Shown piece by piece: positions 36,832-46,730 of a DNA stretch of 64,000 nucleotides (positions are counted from its first letter, which is position 1; each line of letters begins with the position of its first letter). Position numbers and translations under genes: made by a program. The notes below the pieces were generated by a model that did no database searches, was not told the origin of the DNA, and saw nothing but the letters and a program-made list of their open reading frames with translations. The stretch lies in assembly GCA_029567325.1 (NCBI GenBank), contig JAKQLF010000396.1, forward strand, positions 27,488 to 91,487. The letters run 5' to 3'. This DNA comes from Bacteroidota bacterium. GTDB lineage: Bacteria > Bacteroidota > Bacteroidia > Chitinophagales > Saprospiraceae.

Positions 36832-38127
36832 ATGAGCTTAGACTGGAAAAAAGGGCCTGGATATAAAGAAATTAAAAACATTTCTCTTCCTCCATACGAA
36901 TTGAGAAAGCTCAGTAATGGCGTTGATATTTATACGCTCAATCAAGGAAGCCAGGAAATTATCAAATTTGACATCGTGTTTAGGGGCGGAAGAATGCTTG
37001 AACACAAAAAGTTGGTATCAAAGTTCACTGCTTCTTTATTACGTGAAGGAACTCCCGGCAAAAACTCCATAGAACTCGCTAACTTTTTTGACCTATATGG
37101 TGCAGCTTTACGAGTTGCGTCAAACTTAGACTTTGTTTATCTCTCCCTTTCTTGCCTGACCAAACATTTTGAAATATTATTGCCTGTTTTGGCAGACATT
37201 TTACTTGAGCCAACTTTTGAGCAAAAAGAACTGGATAAAATCAAAAAAACAACAACCCAAAAGTTGATTCAAGATCTTTCCAAAAATGATCTGGTGAGTT
37301 ATAGAGTTTACACCGAGGCTTTATTTGGAAAGGACCATGTTTATGGATACAATTCCGCTCCTGAAGATATTGCCGCTATACAAAGAGAAGATTTGGTAAA
37401 ATACCACAAAGAAGCTTTTGGTTTGAGCAATGCTTTTATGGTTTTGTGTGGTAATTTTCCAGATTCCTGTTTTAAGGCTGTTGATAAATATTTTGGCACC
37501 TTCTTGACGGTAAGCCCTAAACCAATTTATCACGCTCCGGAGTTTGTACACTTCCCTGACCCCATTATGGTTTATACCAAAAATGAGTTTCAGGCTTCCA
37601 TCAAAATTGGACGACGATTATTCAATAGGCAAGATCCAGACTATCCTGCATTTTTCTTTCTCAACACTTTGTTTGGCGGATTTTTTGGATCACGGCTGAT
37701 GTCATCTATCCGTGAAAAACATGGTTATACTTATAATGTTTTTTCTGTGTATGATCATTTGATTCACGACGGTTATTTTTACATAGGTACAGAGGTTGGC
37801 CTAGAATATTTAGACGCGACTTTAAAAGAAATTGACAAACAAATAGAGTTGATTTGCACCAAAAAACCGAAACCTTCAGAAATGAAAATGGTGAGAAATT
37901 ACCTCATCGGCAATTTCCTTAATTTGGTTGATGGACCACTCAACAGTGCTTCCTTGATTAAATCCCTTGTTTTGGATGACACCCTTGAAAATCATTTCGA
38001 TCATTTTATCCAAAAGATAGTGAGTGTGACCGCTCAAGAGATTTTAGACTGTGCACAAAAATATTTGCAAAAAGAAAGTTTTCTGACAACTATCGTTACC
38101 TACGATCAAAAGCCAATTATTGTTTAA
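36832..38127 (+). CDS. M16-family peptidase-like protein lacking the catalytic motif
   Basis: 431 residues from the ATG at 36832; a TTG at 36778 would extend it. The M16 fold is clear: DIVFRGGRMLEHKKLVSKFTASLLREGTPG, then SNLDFVYLSLSCL and the second half with FFFLNTLFGGFFGSRLMSSIREKHGYTYNV. The zinc motif HxxEH of active M16 chains is replaced by KFTAS, so it should be the non-catalytic partner chain. Bacterial M16 enzymes usually have an adjacent active chain, but none lies here. It may pair with one encoded elsewhere or act alone. Confidence 0.85.
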   Translation: MSLDWKKGPGYKEIKNISLPPYELRKLSNGVDIYTLNQGSQEIIKFDIVFRGGRMLEHKKLVSKFTASLLREGTPGKNSIELANFFDLYGAALRVASNLDFVYLSLSCLTKHFEILLPVLADILLEPTFEQKELDKIKKTTTQKLIQDLSKNDLVSYRVYTEALFGKDHVYGYNSAPEDIAAIQREDLVKYHKEAFGLSNAFMVLCGNFPDSCFKAVDKYFGTFLTVSPKPIYHAPEFVHFPDPIMVYTKNEFQASIKIGRRLFNRQDPDYPAFFFLNTLFGGFFGSRLMSSIREKHGYTYNVFSVYDHLIHDGYFYIGTEVGLEYLDATLKEIDKQIELICTKKPKPSEMKMVRNYLIGNFLNLVDGPLNSASLIKSLVLDDTLENHFDHFIQKIVSVTAQEILDCAQKYLQKESFLTTIVTYDQKPIIV

Positions 38128-38129
38128 GT

Positions 38130-38609
38130 CTATTTAAATAAATCTTCGTAATCGTTATCGTTTTTCTTAGACTTTACACTTTCTTTTTCTACGTTTGGCA
38201 GTGTAAGAAATTCTTCTTCATCTTTTACTTCTTCGTATTCTGAATACTTGGGTCTTTGAGCTTCCTCTGCTTTTTTAATCGCTGATTTCAGAGATTTTCT
38301 TGCAAACGCTCTGAAGAATAAAAAGCCAAACACCACGGGATAACCAACTACTGTCAATATACTAGCCAGAACTCCAAAAAGCGGTTTCTCTTTAAAAAGT
38401 TGGCCTATAAACTTGAGATAATCTGTCACAACTGTGTAATCAAAAAACAGCGCCAATATCAATAAAACTGGTGCGATGAAGCTCAATATGGTAAACACGC
38501 CTTTGGCAATAAAAAATAACAAAAGCAATACTGCTATCATGGCGATGATGGCTCCAAAACTTCCTAATGGATTGTTCTTTCCGCCAAAACTAAATTCTTT
38601 GTAAATCAT
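38130..38609 (-). CDS. Membrane protein of unknown function
   Basis: 159 residues with about four hydrophobic helices (about residues 18-60 as two, 85-108 as one or two) and a charged C-terminal tail rich in Glu and Lys (EVKDEEEFLTLPNVEKESVK). No family is recognised. It is convergent with the M16 gene, separated by two bases, and encoded downstream of the ABC exporter on the same strand with a 95-base gap. A role with the exporter is possible but unsupported. Confidence 0.55.
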   Translation of the reverse strand: MIYKEFSFGGKNNPLGSFGAIIAMIAVLLLLFFIAKGVFTILSFIAPVLLILALFFDYTVVTDYLKFIGQLFKEKPLFGVLASILTVVGYPVVFGFLFFRAFARKSLKSAIKKAEEAQRPKYSEYEEVKDEEEFLTLPNVEKESVKSKKNDNDYEDLFK

Positions 38610-38704
38610 TATACCTGGTTTTATAGTCTGTAACGTTCTTTTTGCCCAAAGAGTTAGTTGTTGTGGTCATATTTTCGATACCTCCTAGGAGTTTTTCGAT
38701 AAAA

Positions 38705-40468
38705 CTACACTTCTACAGCTTGTTGTAAATTTACCAACTCTCTGTATCTACCATTTTCTAAGGCCATCAATTGGTCATGTTCCCCAAATTCTACCGCTAA
38801 GCCATTGTCCATGACTAGAATTTTGTCAGCATGCCTGATTGTGGTAAGCCTGTGTGCTATAATGATAGAGGTTCGTTTGGCTATCAGTTTTTCAATGGCG
38901 TGTTGTATGACCAATTCTGATTCTGGATCAATAGAAGACGTTGCTTCATCTAGTATGAGGATGTGAGGATCAAAAACCAAGGCCCGCACAAAAGAAATTA
39001 ATTGTCGCTGACCAACAGAAAGGTTGTTGCCCCTTTCTGTGATTTTAAAATCATAACCTCCCGGCATTTTTTCTATGAATTCGTGTGCTCCAATATCTTT
39101 TGCTGCCTGCAAGACAATGTTTTGATCTATGCTCATATCCTTGAGACATATGTTTTCCATCACAGTCCCTTCAAATAAAAACACATCTTGCAATACAATG
39201 GCAATGTTTTTCCTCAATGCAGTAATTTCAAAGTCTCTGATTGCGATATCGTCTATAAAGATATTTCCCTTTTGAATATCGTAAAAACGGTTTAAAATGT
39301 TGATAATGGTTGATTTGCCCGATCCCGTGCTTCCTACAATGGCCATGGTTTCTCCTGCTTTGAGCTCGAAACTTAAATCATTGATCACAAAATTTTCATC
39401 ATCGTAAGCAAATCCTACTTTGTCAAATTTGATGTTTCCCTTGAGGCCATCCACTTTTATTTGACCCGTGTTGGGAATGATTTCATCACTGTCTATGATT
39501 TTATATACTCGTGCTCCTGCCACTAAACCCATTTGTAAGGTATTGAATTTATCCGCCGCCATCCTCACCGGTCTAAACAATAAGTCAAGATATAAGGGAA
39601 AGGCTACCAACGCTCCAAAACTGACTTTTCCATTTAAATAGTCTCCCGCGCCCCACCATACCAAAAGAGCAAGGGACAAGGCTGATATTAATTCAACCAC
39701 TGGAAAAAATACAGCATAATAAAATACAGAATCCAAATTTGCTCCAGTATAGGCATGATTGATTTCTCTAAATTTCTTCGCTTGTCTATCTTCTGCGTTG
39801 AATATTTGTACCATACGCATTCCGCTTATTCTTTCTTGCAAGAATGCATTCATGTTTGAAAGTTGCGTGCGCACTTTGTTGTAAGATATTCTTACCTTTT
39901 CTTGAAAGATCCTCGTGGCGATGATTAAAAAAGGAAAAACAAGTAAACAAATAATAGTCAGTCTCCAACTTGTGTAAAACATGACACCCAAAACGGCTAC
40001 TATAGATAATAAATCTGCAACTATAGTTATGACACCTTGTGTAAAAACTTCATTGATGGCCTGAATATCGCTGATGGTTCTGGTTGTACTTGTACCGATT
40101 GGAGTTTTATCAAAATACCTTAGCCTGAGGGATACGAGTTTTGCAAAGACAGTATTTCTCATATCCTTGATGACAGACTGACCTAAGTCTGACGTTGCAT
40201 ACAAAAAGTAATATCTCAATAAAACGTTGGCAAGTAGTACACCAATGAAAATATAACTTTTTTTATAAAGTCCTGGAATATCATTGATGAGGATGTGATT
40301 ATCTACAATGTCTTTTACAAGGTAGGGTAATATCGCTCCCAGTGGCGCTAAAACTATTGCAAGAATTACACAACCTATAAATAGGCTTTTATATTTCCAG
40401 CCTGATGCTATCAACCGTTTTAAAATTCCAAAATCCGGTTTTTCTTTTATTTTTTGCTCTTCTGCCAT
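38705..40468 (-). CDS. ABC exporter, fused permease and ATPase (MsbA-like)
   Basis: 587 residues with six membrane helices in the first 330 residues and a C-terminal ATPase. The ATPase shows Walker A GSTGSGKST (about 378), the signature LSVGQRQLISFVRAL and Walker B ILILDEATSSID, followed by AHRLTTIRHAD. It is a half-transporter that should dimerise and export lipids or drugs across the inner membrane. The substrate cannot be told from sequence, though MsbA-like lipid transport is the usual guess. Confidence 0.9.
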   Translation of the reverse strand: MAEEQKIKEKPDFGILKRLIASGWKYKSLFIGCVILAIVLAPLGAILPYLVKDIVDNHILINDIPGLYKKSYIFIGVLLANVLLRYYFLYATSDLGQSVIKDMRNTVFAKLVSLRLRYFDKTPIGTSTTRTISDIQAINEVFTQGVITIVADLLSIVAVLGVMFYTSWRLTIICLLVFPFLIIATRIFQEKVRISYNKVRTQLSNMNAFLQERISGMRMVQIFNAEDRQAKKFREINHAYTGANLDSVFYYAVFFPVVELISALSLALLVWWGAGDYLNGKVSFGALVAFPLYLDLLFRPVRMAADKFNTLQMGLVAGARVYKIIDSDEIIPNTGQIKVDGLKGNIKFDKVGFAYDDENFVINDLSFELKAGETMAIVGSTGSGKSTIINILNRFYDIQKGNIFIDDIAIRDFEITALRKNIAIVLQDVFLFEGTVMENICLKDMSIDQNIVLQAAKDIGAHEFIEKMPGGYDFKITERGNNLSVGQRQLISFVRALVFDPHILILDEATSSIDPESELVIQHAIEKLIAKRTSIIIAHRLTTIRHADKILVMDNGLAVEFGEHDQLMALENGRYRELVNLQQAVEV

Positions 40469-40715
40469 TTGTAAGTATCCAAAATTTTTATTTGATCAAT
40501 ACGTCGATCAGAATAAGACTGTTTCCAAAATGCCTCTCAAAAAGAATAAATTTCTTTTGGAGTTCATTTGTTTTGACAAATGTACCTACTTCTGTGTAAG
40601 GCACATCGAATATACTCTTACCATTTTCTTAAAAAAGGTTGTCTGTCATGGTTTAGTATCGGATTTGTTCGTTTATTTTTGGCGCGGTTGTTAAAATCTT
40701 GACTTCCGTTATATC

Positions 40716-41861
40716 ATGACAATGAAATTTGAAACCAAAGTAATACACGCAGGCATTGATCCTGATCCTACAACTGGAGCAATCATGACTCCCATTTTCC
40801 AAACTTCAACCTATGTACAATCAGCTCCAGGAGTACATCAGGGTTATGAATATGCACGTACCCAAAATCCTACCCGGTCCGCTTTAGAGAAAAATCTTGC
40901 TGCTTTGGAAAATGGCGTGGATGCAATATGCTTTGCTAGTGGTCTTGCTGCCATGGATGCCACATTAAAGTTACTTGAGCCAGGTGATGAAGTGATATCT
41001 ACCAATGATCTTTATGGTGGCTCCTACAGATTGATGACTAAGGTTTTTGCAAAATATGGCATTGTTTTCCACTTCTGTGATATGAGCAATTCCGATAATG
41101 TTGCCGATTTGCTCAACAGCAAAACCAAAATGTTATGGATAGAAACTCCCACCAACCCAATGTTGAATGTTGTGGACATTGCTGCAATTTGTACTTTGGT
41201 GAAGGATAAAAATATACTTGCCGTTGTTGACAATACATTTGCTTCACCCTATTTACAGACACCACTTGACTTGGGTGCAGATATTGTTCTTCATTCTGCC
41301 ACCAAATATTTAGGTGGGCACTCTGATGTAATACATGGAGCTTTGATTGTCAAAGACGCTGCGCTTGGGCAGAAGTTACACTTTATACAAAATGCAGTTG
41401 GAGCTGTCCCAGGACCACAAGATTGTTTCTTAATTTTGAGAGGAATAAAAACGCTTCACTTGCGTGTGCAACGTGCGTGCGAAAATGCGGCCATCATTGC
41501 AACTTTTCTTCAAAATCATCCTGCGGTTTCAAAAGTTTACTATCCTGGCTTACCAGATCACCCGAGTCATCTTATTGCTGCAAAACAAATGAAAATGTTT
41601 GGGGGTATGGTTTCTTTTGATCTCAAGGATAATAGCATCGAAAACGCTCATCGTGTGCTCTCTTCCACGCACCTATTTTCTTTGGCAGAATCTCTAGGTG
41701 GAGTTGAATCTCTCATTGGCCATCCGGCTTCTATGACTCATGCTTCTATTCCACGAGCTGACAGAATAAAAGTTGGTCTTACTGATTCGCTGATTCGTCT
41801 CAGTGTGGGTATTGAATCAGTAGAAGATTTAATGGAAGATTTGGCACAAGCCTTGCAATAA
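40716..41861 (+). CDS. Cystathionine gamma-synthase/lyase-like PLP enzyme
   Basis: 381 residues; a second ATG at 40722 is equally possible. The fold type I trans-sulfuration pattern is complete: FETKVIHAG, YEYARTQNPTRSALE, FASGLAAMDA, WIETPTNPMLNVVDI, VVDNTFASPYLQTPLDLGAD, and the PLP-binding Lys in SATKYLGGHSDVIHG. The C-terminus reads LIRLSVGIESVEDL. Cystathionine gamma-synthase and gamma-lyase cannot be told apart by eye. The role is in methionine/cysteine interconversion, matching the nearby methyl-cycle genes. A TATTTTTG box lies at 40674-40681. Confidence 0.9.
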   Translation: MTMKFETKVIHAGIDPDPTTGAIMTPIFQTSTYVQSAPGVHQGYEYARTQNPTRSALEKNLAALENGVDAICFASGLAAMDATLKLLEPGDEVISTNDLYGGSYRLMTKVFAKYGIVFHFCDMSNSDNVADLLNSKTKMLWIETPTNPMLNVVDIAAICTLVKDKNILAVVDNTFASPYLQTPLDLGADIVLHSATKYLGGHSDVIHGALIVKDAALGQKLHFIQNAVGAVPGPQDCFLILRGIKTLHLRVQRACENAAIIATFLQNHPAVSKVYYPGLPDHPSHLIAAKQMKMFGGMVSFDLKDNSIENAHRVLSSTHLFSLAESLGGVESLIGHPASMTHASIPRADRIKVGLTDSLIRLSVGIESVEDLMEDLAQALQ

Positions 41862-42231
41862 TGGTATGAAAAATTGATTATAAATAAAGCTGTTGTACTT
41901 GTGATTTTATACCGACTCTAATAACTTTAAAAAGTAGCTAAGTCATAATAGCTTGACGATTAGGATATTGCATAAAATGAAAAAACCTCGCTAACTTTTT
42001 AGCAAGGTTTTTCTTGAAATTCAAATCGTTAAAGCCACATTTATTTTCCGAGAAGTAATCTTCTCACTTATTGTATTATTTACAATACAAAGATACAATA
42101 ATATAGACTGTACATGCTTCATTTATTTTTTCCATTTTATGTGTTATTTTACCCTAAAATGGCTTTTTTTTGATAACTTGTGTTAAAATTTTGATTTGCT
42201 GTGCTTAGGTGCAGAATAATATATTGATTGA
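41862..42231. other. Intergenic stretch before the AraC regulator
   Basis: 370 very AT-rich bases. It contains the hairpin terminator at 41981-42012 and, further right, the presumed promoter of the AraC-type gene. I see no RNA gene or repeat. Confidence 0.6.
41981..42012 (+). terminator. Terminator after the cystathionine synthase/lyase gene
   Basis: Arms AAAAACCTCGCTAA and TTAGCAAGGTTTTT form a hairpin with one mismatch and a short loop, ending in T residues. It lies about 120 bases after the stop codon. Confidence 0.75.
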
Positions 42232-43110
42232 ATGAAGAAAAAACAGGCTTTTATAGAACGAATAGAACCTTCCTTTGGTAGTTCCTTTGCCTTGAAGAAG
42301 TATGAATCGCGTGCAGATGACCAAAAACCTTTTTGGCATTTCCATCAAGAGGTCGAAATTGTGTTTATCAAAGAAGGTAATGGAAAGCGCCACATAGGTA
42401 ATCACATTTCCAATTATTACAACGGTGACCTCATCGTCATTGGCTCCGGTTTACCTCACAATGGTTTTGCCGACAGGTTGATTGGCGCTGGTACTGAAGT
42501 TGTCTTGCAATTTAGGGAAGACTTCTTGGGTCCAGATATTTTGAAAAGACCCGAGTTTATAGCTGTAAGGCGTTTTCTTGACCTTGCAAAAAATGGAGTT
42601 TCTTTTTTTGGAAACACTAGAAGCGAAGTCGGTGAAAGGCTCGAAAGCCTTTTTTACATGAGTAATTTTGAAAAGTTACTGGAAGTAATGAAAATACTCA
42701 ATATTCTGGCTACTTCCAGAGATTTAGAAATACTGAATGTCTCTGGTGTCACTTTAGTACACTCCGTACAGGGAGCAGATAGACTAGATGAAGTTTTTTC
42801 TTTTGTGCGTGAAAATTTCCAAGATGATATAGCTTTGGAACAATTGGCAGACATAACAAGCATGACCGTTCCATCTTTTTGTCGGTTTTTCAAAAAACAA
42901 ACGGGCAAAACCTTTGTAGAGTTTGTCAATGAATATCGCATAGCCCATGCTTGTAAACTGTTGGCTGATGACCCTATGTCAATTACTGATGTTTGTTTCG
43001 AGGCGGGTTTCAACAATTTTTCTCATTTTAATAAATACTTTAAACGCATCACCAACAAGAGTCCTTCTGAATATAGAAAGGAACTTGCTTTGGTTGTCCT
43101 TCCAGAATAG
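42232..43110 (+). CDS. AraC-family transcriptional regulator
   Basis: 292 residues. An N-terminal cupin sensor (about residues 20-110) contains FWHFHQEVEIVFIKEGNGKRHIGNH and DLIVIGSGLPHNGF. The C-terminal HTH_18 domain (about 185-285) shows LEQLADITSMTVPSFCRFFKKQTGKTFVEF and the second helix pair DVCFEAGFNNFSHFNKYFKRITNKSPSEYR. Such regulators usually respond to a small molecule, often a sugar, and activate nearby genes. The target is unclear, since the neighbours are a terminator-closed gene and an unrelated lipoprotein. Confidence 0.92.
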   Translation: MKKKQAFIERIEPSFGSSFALKKYESRADDQKPFWHFHQEVEIVFIKEGNGKRHIGNHISNYYNGDLIVIGSGLPHNGFADRLIGAGTEVVLQFREDFLGPDILKRPEFIAVRRFLDLAKNGVSFFGNTRSEVGERLESLFYMSNFEKLLEVMKILNILATSRDLEILNVSGVTLVHSVQGADRLDEVFSFVRENFQDDIALEQLADITSMTVPSFCRFFKKQTGKTFVEFVNEYRIAHACKLLADDPMSITDVCFEAGFNNFSHFNKYFKRITNKSPSEYRKELALVVLPE

Positions 43111-43183
43111 TTTAGGTATAATATCTGTTTTGTGAAGGAAATGATGAGTACTTTTGGCAAAAATTTCGTTTATACCTTTGAGT

Positions 43184-44773
43184 ATGAATAAATATTGGTT
43201 TTTATTTTTCGGATTATGTTTTTCATTTTGGCAATGTGCCAGCAGTGGTTCTCTTGGCGGTGGTCCTAAAGACAAAGAGCCTCCCAAAATAGTCCTTGCC
43301 GAGTCAAGCCCCAACTTTCAAACCAATTTTTCTGGTCGTTCTTTTGAACTGACATTCGACGAGTTTGTGGTATTGCGTGACCCTATCAAACAAATTGTTG
43401 TTTCTCCACCACTTACCTATATTCCAGAAGTGAGAAACCGAGGTAAAAAAATTCTTTTCCGTTTCAATGAGAAAGAAATAGTAAGAGATAGCACAACTTA
43501 CACCGTCAACTTTGGAGAAGCTATTCAGGATTTGCATGAGAATAACAAGTTGATTAACTACAGATATGTTTTTTCAACCGGTGATATCATAGACTCTTTG
43601 TCGGTCAAAGGTACGGTCAATGATGCACTCACGTCAAAACCAGTTGAAAATGTGACTGTAATGTTATATAATAATTTGCAAGACTCTGCCTATATTAAAG
43701 AAAAACCATTCTATTTTGCTAGAACTGCAAAAGATGGCACTTTTTCAATCGAAAACATCAAACGCGATACTTTTAGAATATTTGCAGTTTTGGACGAAAA
43801 TGTAAGTTATACTTATAATGAAGGTGTTGAAAGCTTGGGCTACAATGACACTTTAATTACATTTTCTGACTCTTCAAATGTATTTGTTTCCAATCTTGCA
43901 CTTTCTAAACCGCTAGGAAATCTCAGGATTTTTGATTCTGAGAGCAAAAATCTTGGTCTTTTTAAAATAAAATTCAATCGTCCTTTGGATGCAGCACCCA
44001 GTTACAAGATTTTGAATGATAGCTTGCGAACTTATGCTTTTCATCAAGGTGATAGCCTCATGATTTGGTATCAAGCCAATCTACTTGCTCAAGATAGCGT
44101 CCTTCTTTTGCTTGATTCCGACACATTGAATTTAAAAATTCCCGACACGTCCACCGTTAGCCGAATGTTGAAATTAACCAATTTGACCAACAATACTTTT
44201 CTGAGCAATTATGATACGATAAAAGTCAAATTATCTAATCCAGGTTTTTTAAAAAATGCAGCCTCTGTTGCTTTAGTGGATTCCTCCGGCCGTAGGTTAC
44301 CTCTCCAAACAAATTCAACCGATAACATTGTCTACCAGTTTACCTCAGCAGACAACTTATTATCAAAACAGTACACTTTCAGAATTGATTCTGCGGCTTT
44401 TGAAGATATTTTTGGAAATGTGTCTGATAGCTTATCTGTAAAATTCAATAAAATTGCTGAAGATAAGTTGTCAGGGCTAGTGGCCGTCATTTCAAAGTTA
44501 GATAGTCTTTCCAAATACGTAGTCTCTCTCGAAGACAATGGTGGTTCAGTAAGAAAAACCCTTGTAGAGCAAGTTTCTTCTATCACTTTAACTTATGCTG
44601 GTCTGAAACCTGGAGCATACAAAATTGTGATTATTAAAGACTTAAATGGAAATAACAGGTGGGATGCCGTGGATTTTTGGAATAAGCGACAGGCAGAAAT
44701 TACGAAGTCTTTTACTGTCGAAAACCTTCGTGAAAATTGGACGGTAGAAACTGAAATCAGCTTCGAAGAATAA
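43184..44773 (+). CDS. Ig-like (Big_5) domain lipoprotein
   Basis: 529 residues from the ATG at 43184; an upstream TTG at 43154 adds ten residues. The signal MNKYWFLFFGLCFSFWQCAS has a lipobox-like WQC. The first domain (about residues 30-130) is SbsA/Big_5-like: PPKIVLAESSPNFQTNF and FELTFDEFVVLRDPIKQIVVSPP. A carboxypeptidase-like repeat follows (VKGTVNDALTSKPVENVTVMLYN). The rest is beta-rich and ends with DLNGNNRWDAVDFW. The protein is common in Bacteroidota and probably surface- or periplasm-located; the role is unknown. Confidence 0.8.
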   Translation: MNKYWFLFFGLCFSFWQCASSGSLGGGPKDKEPPKIVLAESSPNFQTNFSGRSFELTFDEFVVLRDPIKQIVVSPPLTYIPEVRNRGKKILFRFNEKEIVRDSTTYTVNFGEAIQDLHENNKLINYRYVFSTGDIIDSLSVKGTVNDALTSKPVENVTVMLYNNLQDSAYIKEKPFYFARTAKDGTFSIENIKRDTFRIFAVLDENVSYTYNEGVESLGYNDTLITFSDSSNVFVSNLALSKPLGNLRIFDSESKNLGLFKIKFNRPLDAAPSYKILNDSLRTYAFHQGDSLMIWYQANLLAQDSVLLLLDSDTLNLKIPDTSTVSRMLKLTNLTNNTFLSNYDTIKVKLSNPGFLKNAASVALVDSSGRRLPLQTNSTDNIVYQFTSADNLLSKQYTFRIDSAAFEDIFGNVSDSLSVKFNKIAEDKLSGLVAVISKLDSLSKYVVSLEDNGGSVRKTLVEQVSSITLTYAGLKPGAYKIVIIKDLNGNNRWDAVDFWNKRQAEITKSFTVENLRENWTVETEISFEE

Positions 44774-44788
44774 TAATAACTTTGCACC

Positions 44789-45535
44789 ATGATTTTACGA
44801 GCAGATAATCTTAAAAAACAATACGGCATTCGCAAGGTGGTTGATGGCGTTTCTATTTCTGTAGACCAGGGCGAGATTGTGGGTTTACTTGGACCAAATG
44901 GCGCAGGAAAAACAACCAGTTTTTATATGATGGTCGGTTTTGTAAAACCCAACGAAGGTCAGGTGTATTTGGATGATGCTGAGATCACAGAACTTCCGAT
45001 GTATAAAAGGGCACAAAAGGGTATTGGCTATTTGCCGCAGGAAGCGTCGGTATTTCGTAAGATGAGTGTCGAAGACAACATCATGGCCATCTTGGAAATG
45101 ATGCCATTGACCAAAGAAGAAAGAATAGATAAATGCGAATCTCTGATTGGAGAATTTCATTTAGATAAAGTCAGAAAAAATTTAGGCGATTCTTTGTCGG
45201 GAGGAGAAAGGCGACGGACAGAAATAGCTAGGGCTTTGGCATCTTCACCAAAGTTTATATTATTGGATGAGCCTTTTGCGGGCATTGACCCAATCGCAGT
45301 GGAGGATATTCAATCCATTGTTGCTAAACTAAAAACTAAAAACATCGGTATTTTGATCACCGATCACAATGTTCAAGAGACTCTTTCAATCACTGATCGG
45401 GCCTATTTGATGTTTGAGGGTAAAATCTTGAAACAAGGCTCTGCCGAGGAATTAGCCGAAGATGAAATTGTCAGAAAAGTTTATCTCGGGCAAAATTTTG
45501 TCTTGAGAAAAAAAGTTATCCGTGCAGATGAATAA
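44789..45535 (+). CDS. lptB: LPS export ABC transporter ATPase LptB
   Basis: 248 residues. Walker A is [17 protein letters not shown], the signature is [16 protein letters not shown] and Walker B is [19 protein letters not shown], followed by [12 protein letters not shown]. All match LptB, the cytoplasmic ATPase that drives lipopolysaccharide extraction with LptF/LptG. Only lptB is present here; the permeases are not adjacent. A TAACTTTG box at 44777-44784 lies directly before the start, which could give a nearly leaderless transcript. The following small lipoprotein gene overlaps its stop. Confidence 0.95.
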   Translation: MILRADNLKKQYGIRKVVDGVSISVDQGEIVGLLGPNGAGKTTSFYMMVGFVKPNEGQVYLDDAEITELPMYKRAQKGIGYLPQEASVFRKMSVEDNIMAILEMMPLTKEERIDKCESLIGEFHLDKVRKNLGDSLSGGERRRTEIARALASSPKFILLDEPFAGIDPIAVEDIQSIVAKLKTKNIGILITDHNVQETLSITDRAYLMFEGKILKQGSAEELAEDEIVRKVYLGQNFVLRKKVIRADE

Positions 45536-45785
45536 GTATTGCCTTTTTCTTTTGCTTTTTATCTTTCTCTTTTCTGCATGCCGCAATAAAGTCGAAAGAA
45601 ATACCTTAAATGCTGTCGAAAAAGTCGTTTATGATAGTTTGAATATTGCTTTGACAGACAGCATTCGCAGGAAAAGCGATAGTATTTGTATGGCACAAAG
45701 AGATACTATGTACGCACTTGCCGTCGACTCTTTGTTGAGAATTCGCTTGCTGGAAATTCAAAACTTGGTCGAAGATGAAAAATAA
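45528..45785 (+). CDS. Small lipoprotein, unknown (overlaps lptB)
   Basis: 85 residues from the ATG at 45528, which overlaps the lptB stop by eight bases; a GTG at 45522 is possible. The lipobox is FLFSAC near residue 18. The mature part is polar and helical ([31 protein letters not shown]). No family is recognised. Overlap on both sides (the next gene overlaps by 11 bases) indicates translational coupling with lptB and the following gene. Confidence 0.65.
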   Translation: MNKYCLFLLLFIFLFSACRNKVERNTLNAVEKVVYDSLNIALTDSIRRKSDSICMAQRDTMYALAVDSLLRIRLLEIQNLVEDEK

Positions 45786-46149
45786 TTTGTCCTTGACTTT
45801 CTTATTATTTTCTTGCCTCTGTTTATTTAGTTGTTTGGATACAGAGGATGAGTTCAACATGGCATTAATAGAAGAAAAATTAAAGACAGAAACAGAAAAC
45901 TATTATCGTTTGAGGTTATTTAATTGTCGCGAAGAGGTACTTCGAGATGCAGAAATGTTTGTTGACTCTATCATGATCAATGAAATGAGTTTCAATCTTG
46001 GGGGTAATTTATATTTTCCCAACCGCCCCAATAAACCAGGATATATTGGAAGGATTGAACTCAATGATTCCACTAAGCCAAAACCATTTTTGGATTTTAC
46101 ATTAAAGGATATTCCCCAAAACTCTCAAAAAGATTCAACAAATAATTGA
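45775..46149 (+). CDS. Small lipoprotein, unknown (third gene of lptB unit)
   Basis: 124 residues. The signal [20 protein letters not shown] contains a lipobox. The mature protein is acidic, with a helical start (EEKLKTETENYYRL) and a polar tail. No domain is recognised. Its start overlaps the previous gene by 11 bases, and the next gene starts one base after its stop. A role in the LPS-transport operon is possible but not shown. Confidence 0.6.
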   Translation: MKNNLSLTFLLFSCLCLFSCLDTEDEFNMALIEEKLKTETENYYRLRLFNCREEVLRDAEMFVDSIMINEMSFNLGGNLYFPNRPNKPGYIGRIELNDSTKPKPFLDFTLKDIPQNSQKDSTNN

Positions 46150-46150
46150 T

Positions 46151-46498
46151 ATGGCAAAAGCAGAAAAATTTCTAGTTTTAGAACAAGACTTTAAAATTTA
46201 TAAAAAAGCTTTAAGCGAAGCGAGTGAAATCATAAGAAATGAAAACATTTCCAATTACCCAATTTTTGCAGCGCACCAAGGCTACCTTGAAATGGGTATT
46301 CCCATCATAAAGAAGAATGAATCTGGTGGTAAGTGGAACATCAATGCCTCTACATTAGAAGAATTTGTGACTAAAAACTTGATCTATAATGAAAAGGTCA
46401 ACGATTTTTTGAAAGACTATAAAGATCCTGACGAGTTTCTTTGCATTTTTATTCTCAGCGAGTTGGGAGCTACTTTCAATTATTTTCCGCTGAAATAA
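46151..46498 (+). CDS. Small soluble protein of unknown function
   Basis: 115 residues without signal or membrane helix. The sequence has an alpha-beta pattern (AEKFLVLEQDFKIYKKALSE, FAAHQGYLEMGIPIIKK, WNINASTLEEFVTKNLI). No family is recognised. It is the last gene in the lptB-led string before a 232-base gap preceding dnaN. The tight packing suggests co-expression with the upstream lipoproteins. Confidence 0.6.
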   Translation: MAKAEKFLVLEQDFKIYKKALSEASEIIRNENISNYPIFAAHQGYLEMGIPIIKKNESGGKWNINASTLEEFVTKNLIYNEKVNDFLKDYKDPDEFLCIFILSELGATFNYFPLK

Positions 46499-46730
46499 CG
46501 TGGTTTTTTCATTACTTACCCGGTTTTTATAAAAACAGCGTTGATCTCCAGTTTCTGATTTTTTGTTTTGGCATTTGCAGATTTTCCCGATTGTGGAAAA
46601 TGTTCGACACGTTTTTGACCTACTCTTCAAATTATATTTCTCAACATTTGCAATGATGTTTGAAAAGGCAGTAAATTATAAAGCTATAAGTGTTTAATTT
46701 TTCTATTTTTGTCGGAGTAAATAAATATTT

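Noticed and set aside
40469..40715. Possible SAM-responsive riboswitch before the cystathionine synthase/lyase gene
   Set aside because: I looked for a folded leader because the gene is in sulfur metabolism, but found no recognisable riboswitch core; only a TATTTTTG promoter box is visible.
42979..43314. Open frame on the minus strand across the AraC 3' end and the lipoprotein start
   Set aside because: It is antisense to two real genes and has no recognisable features.
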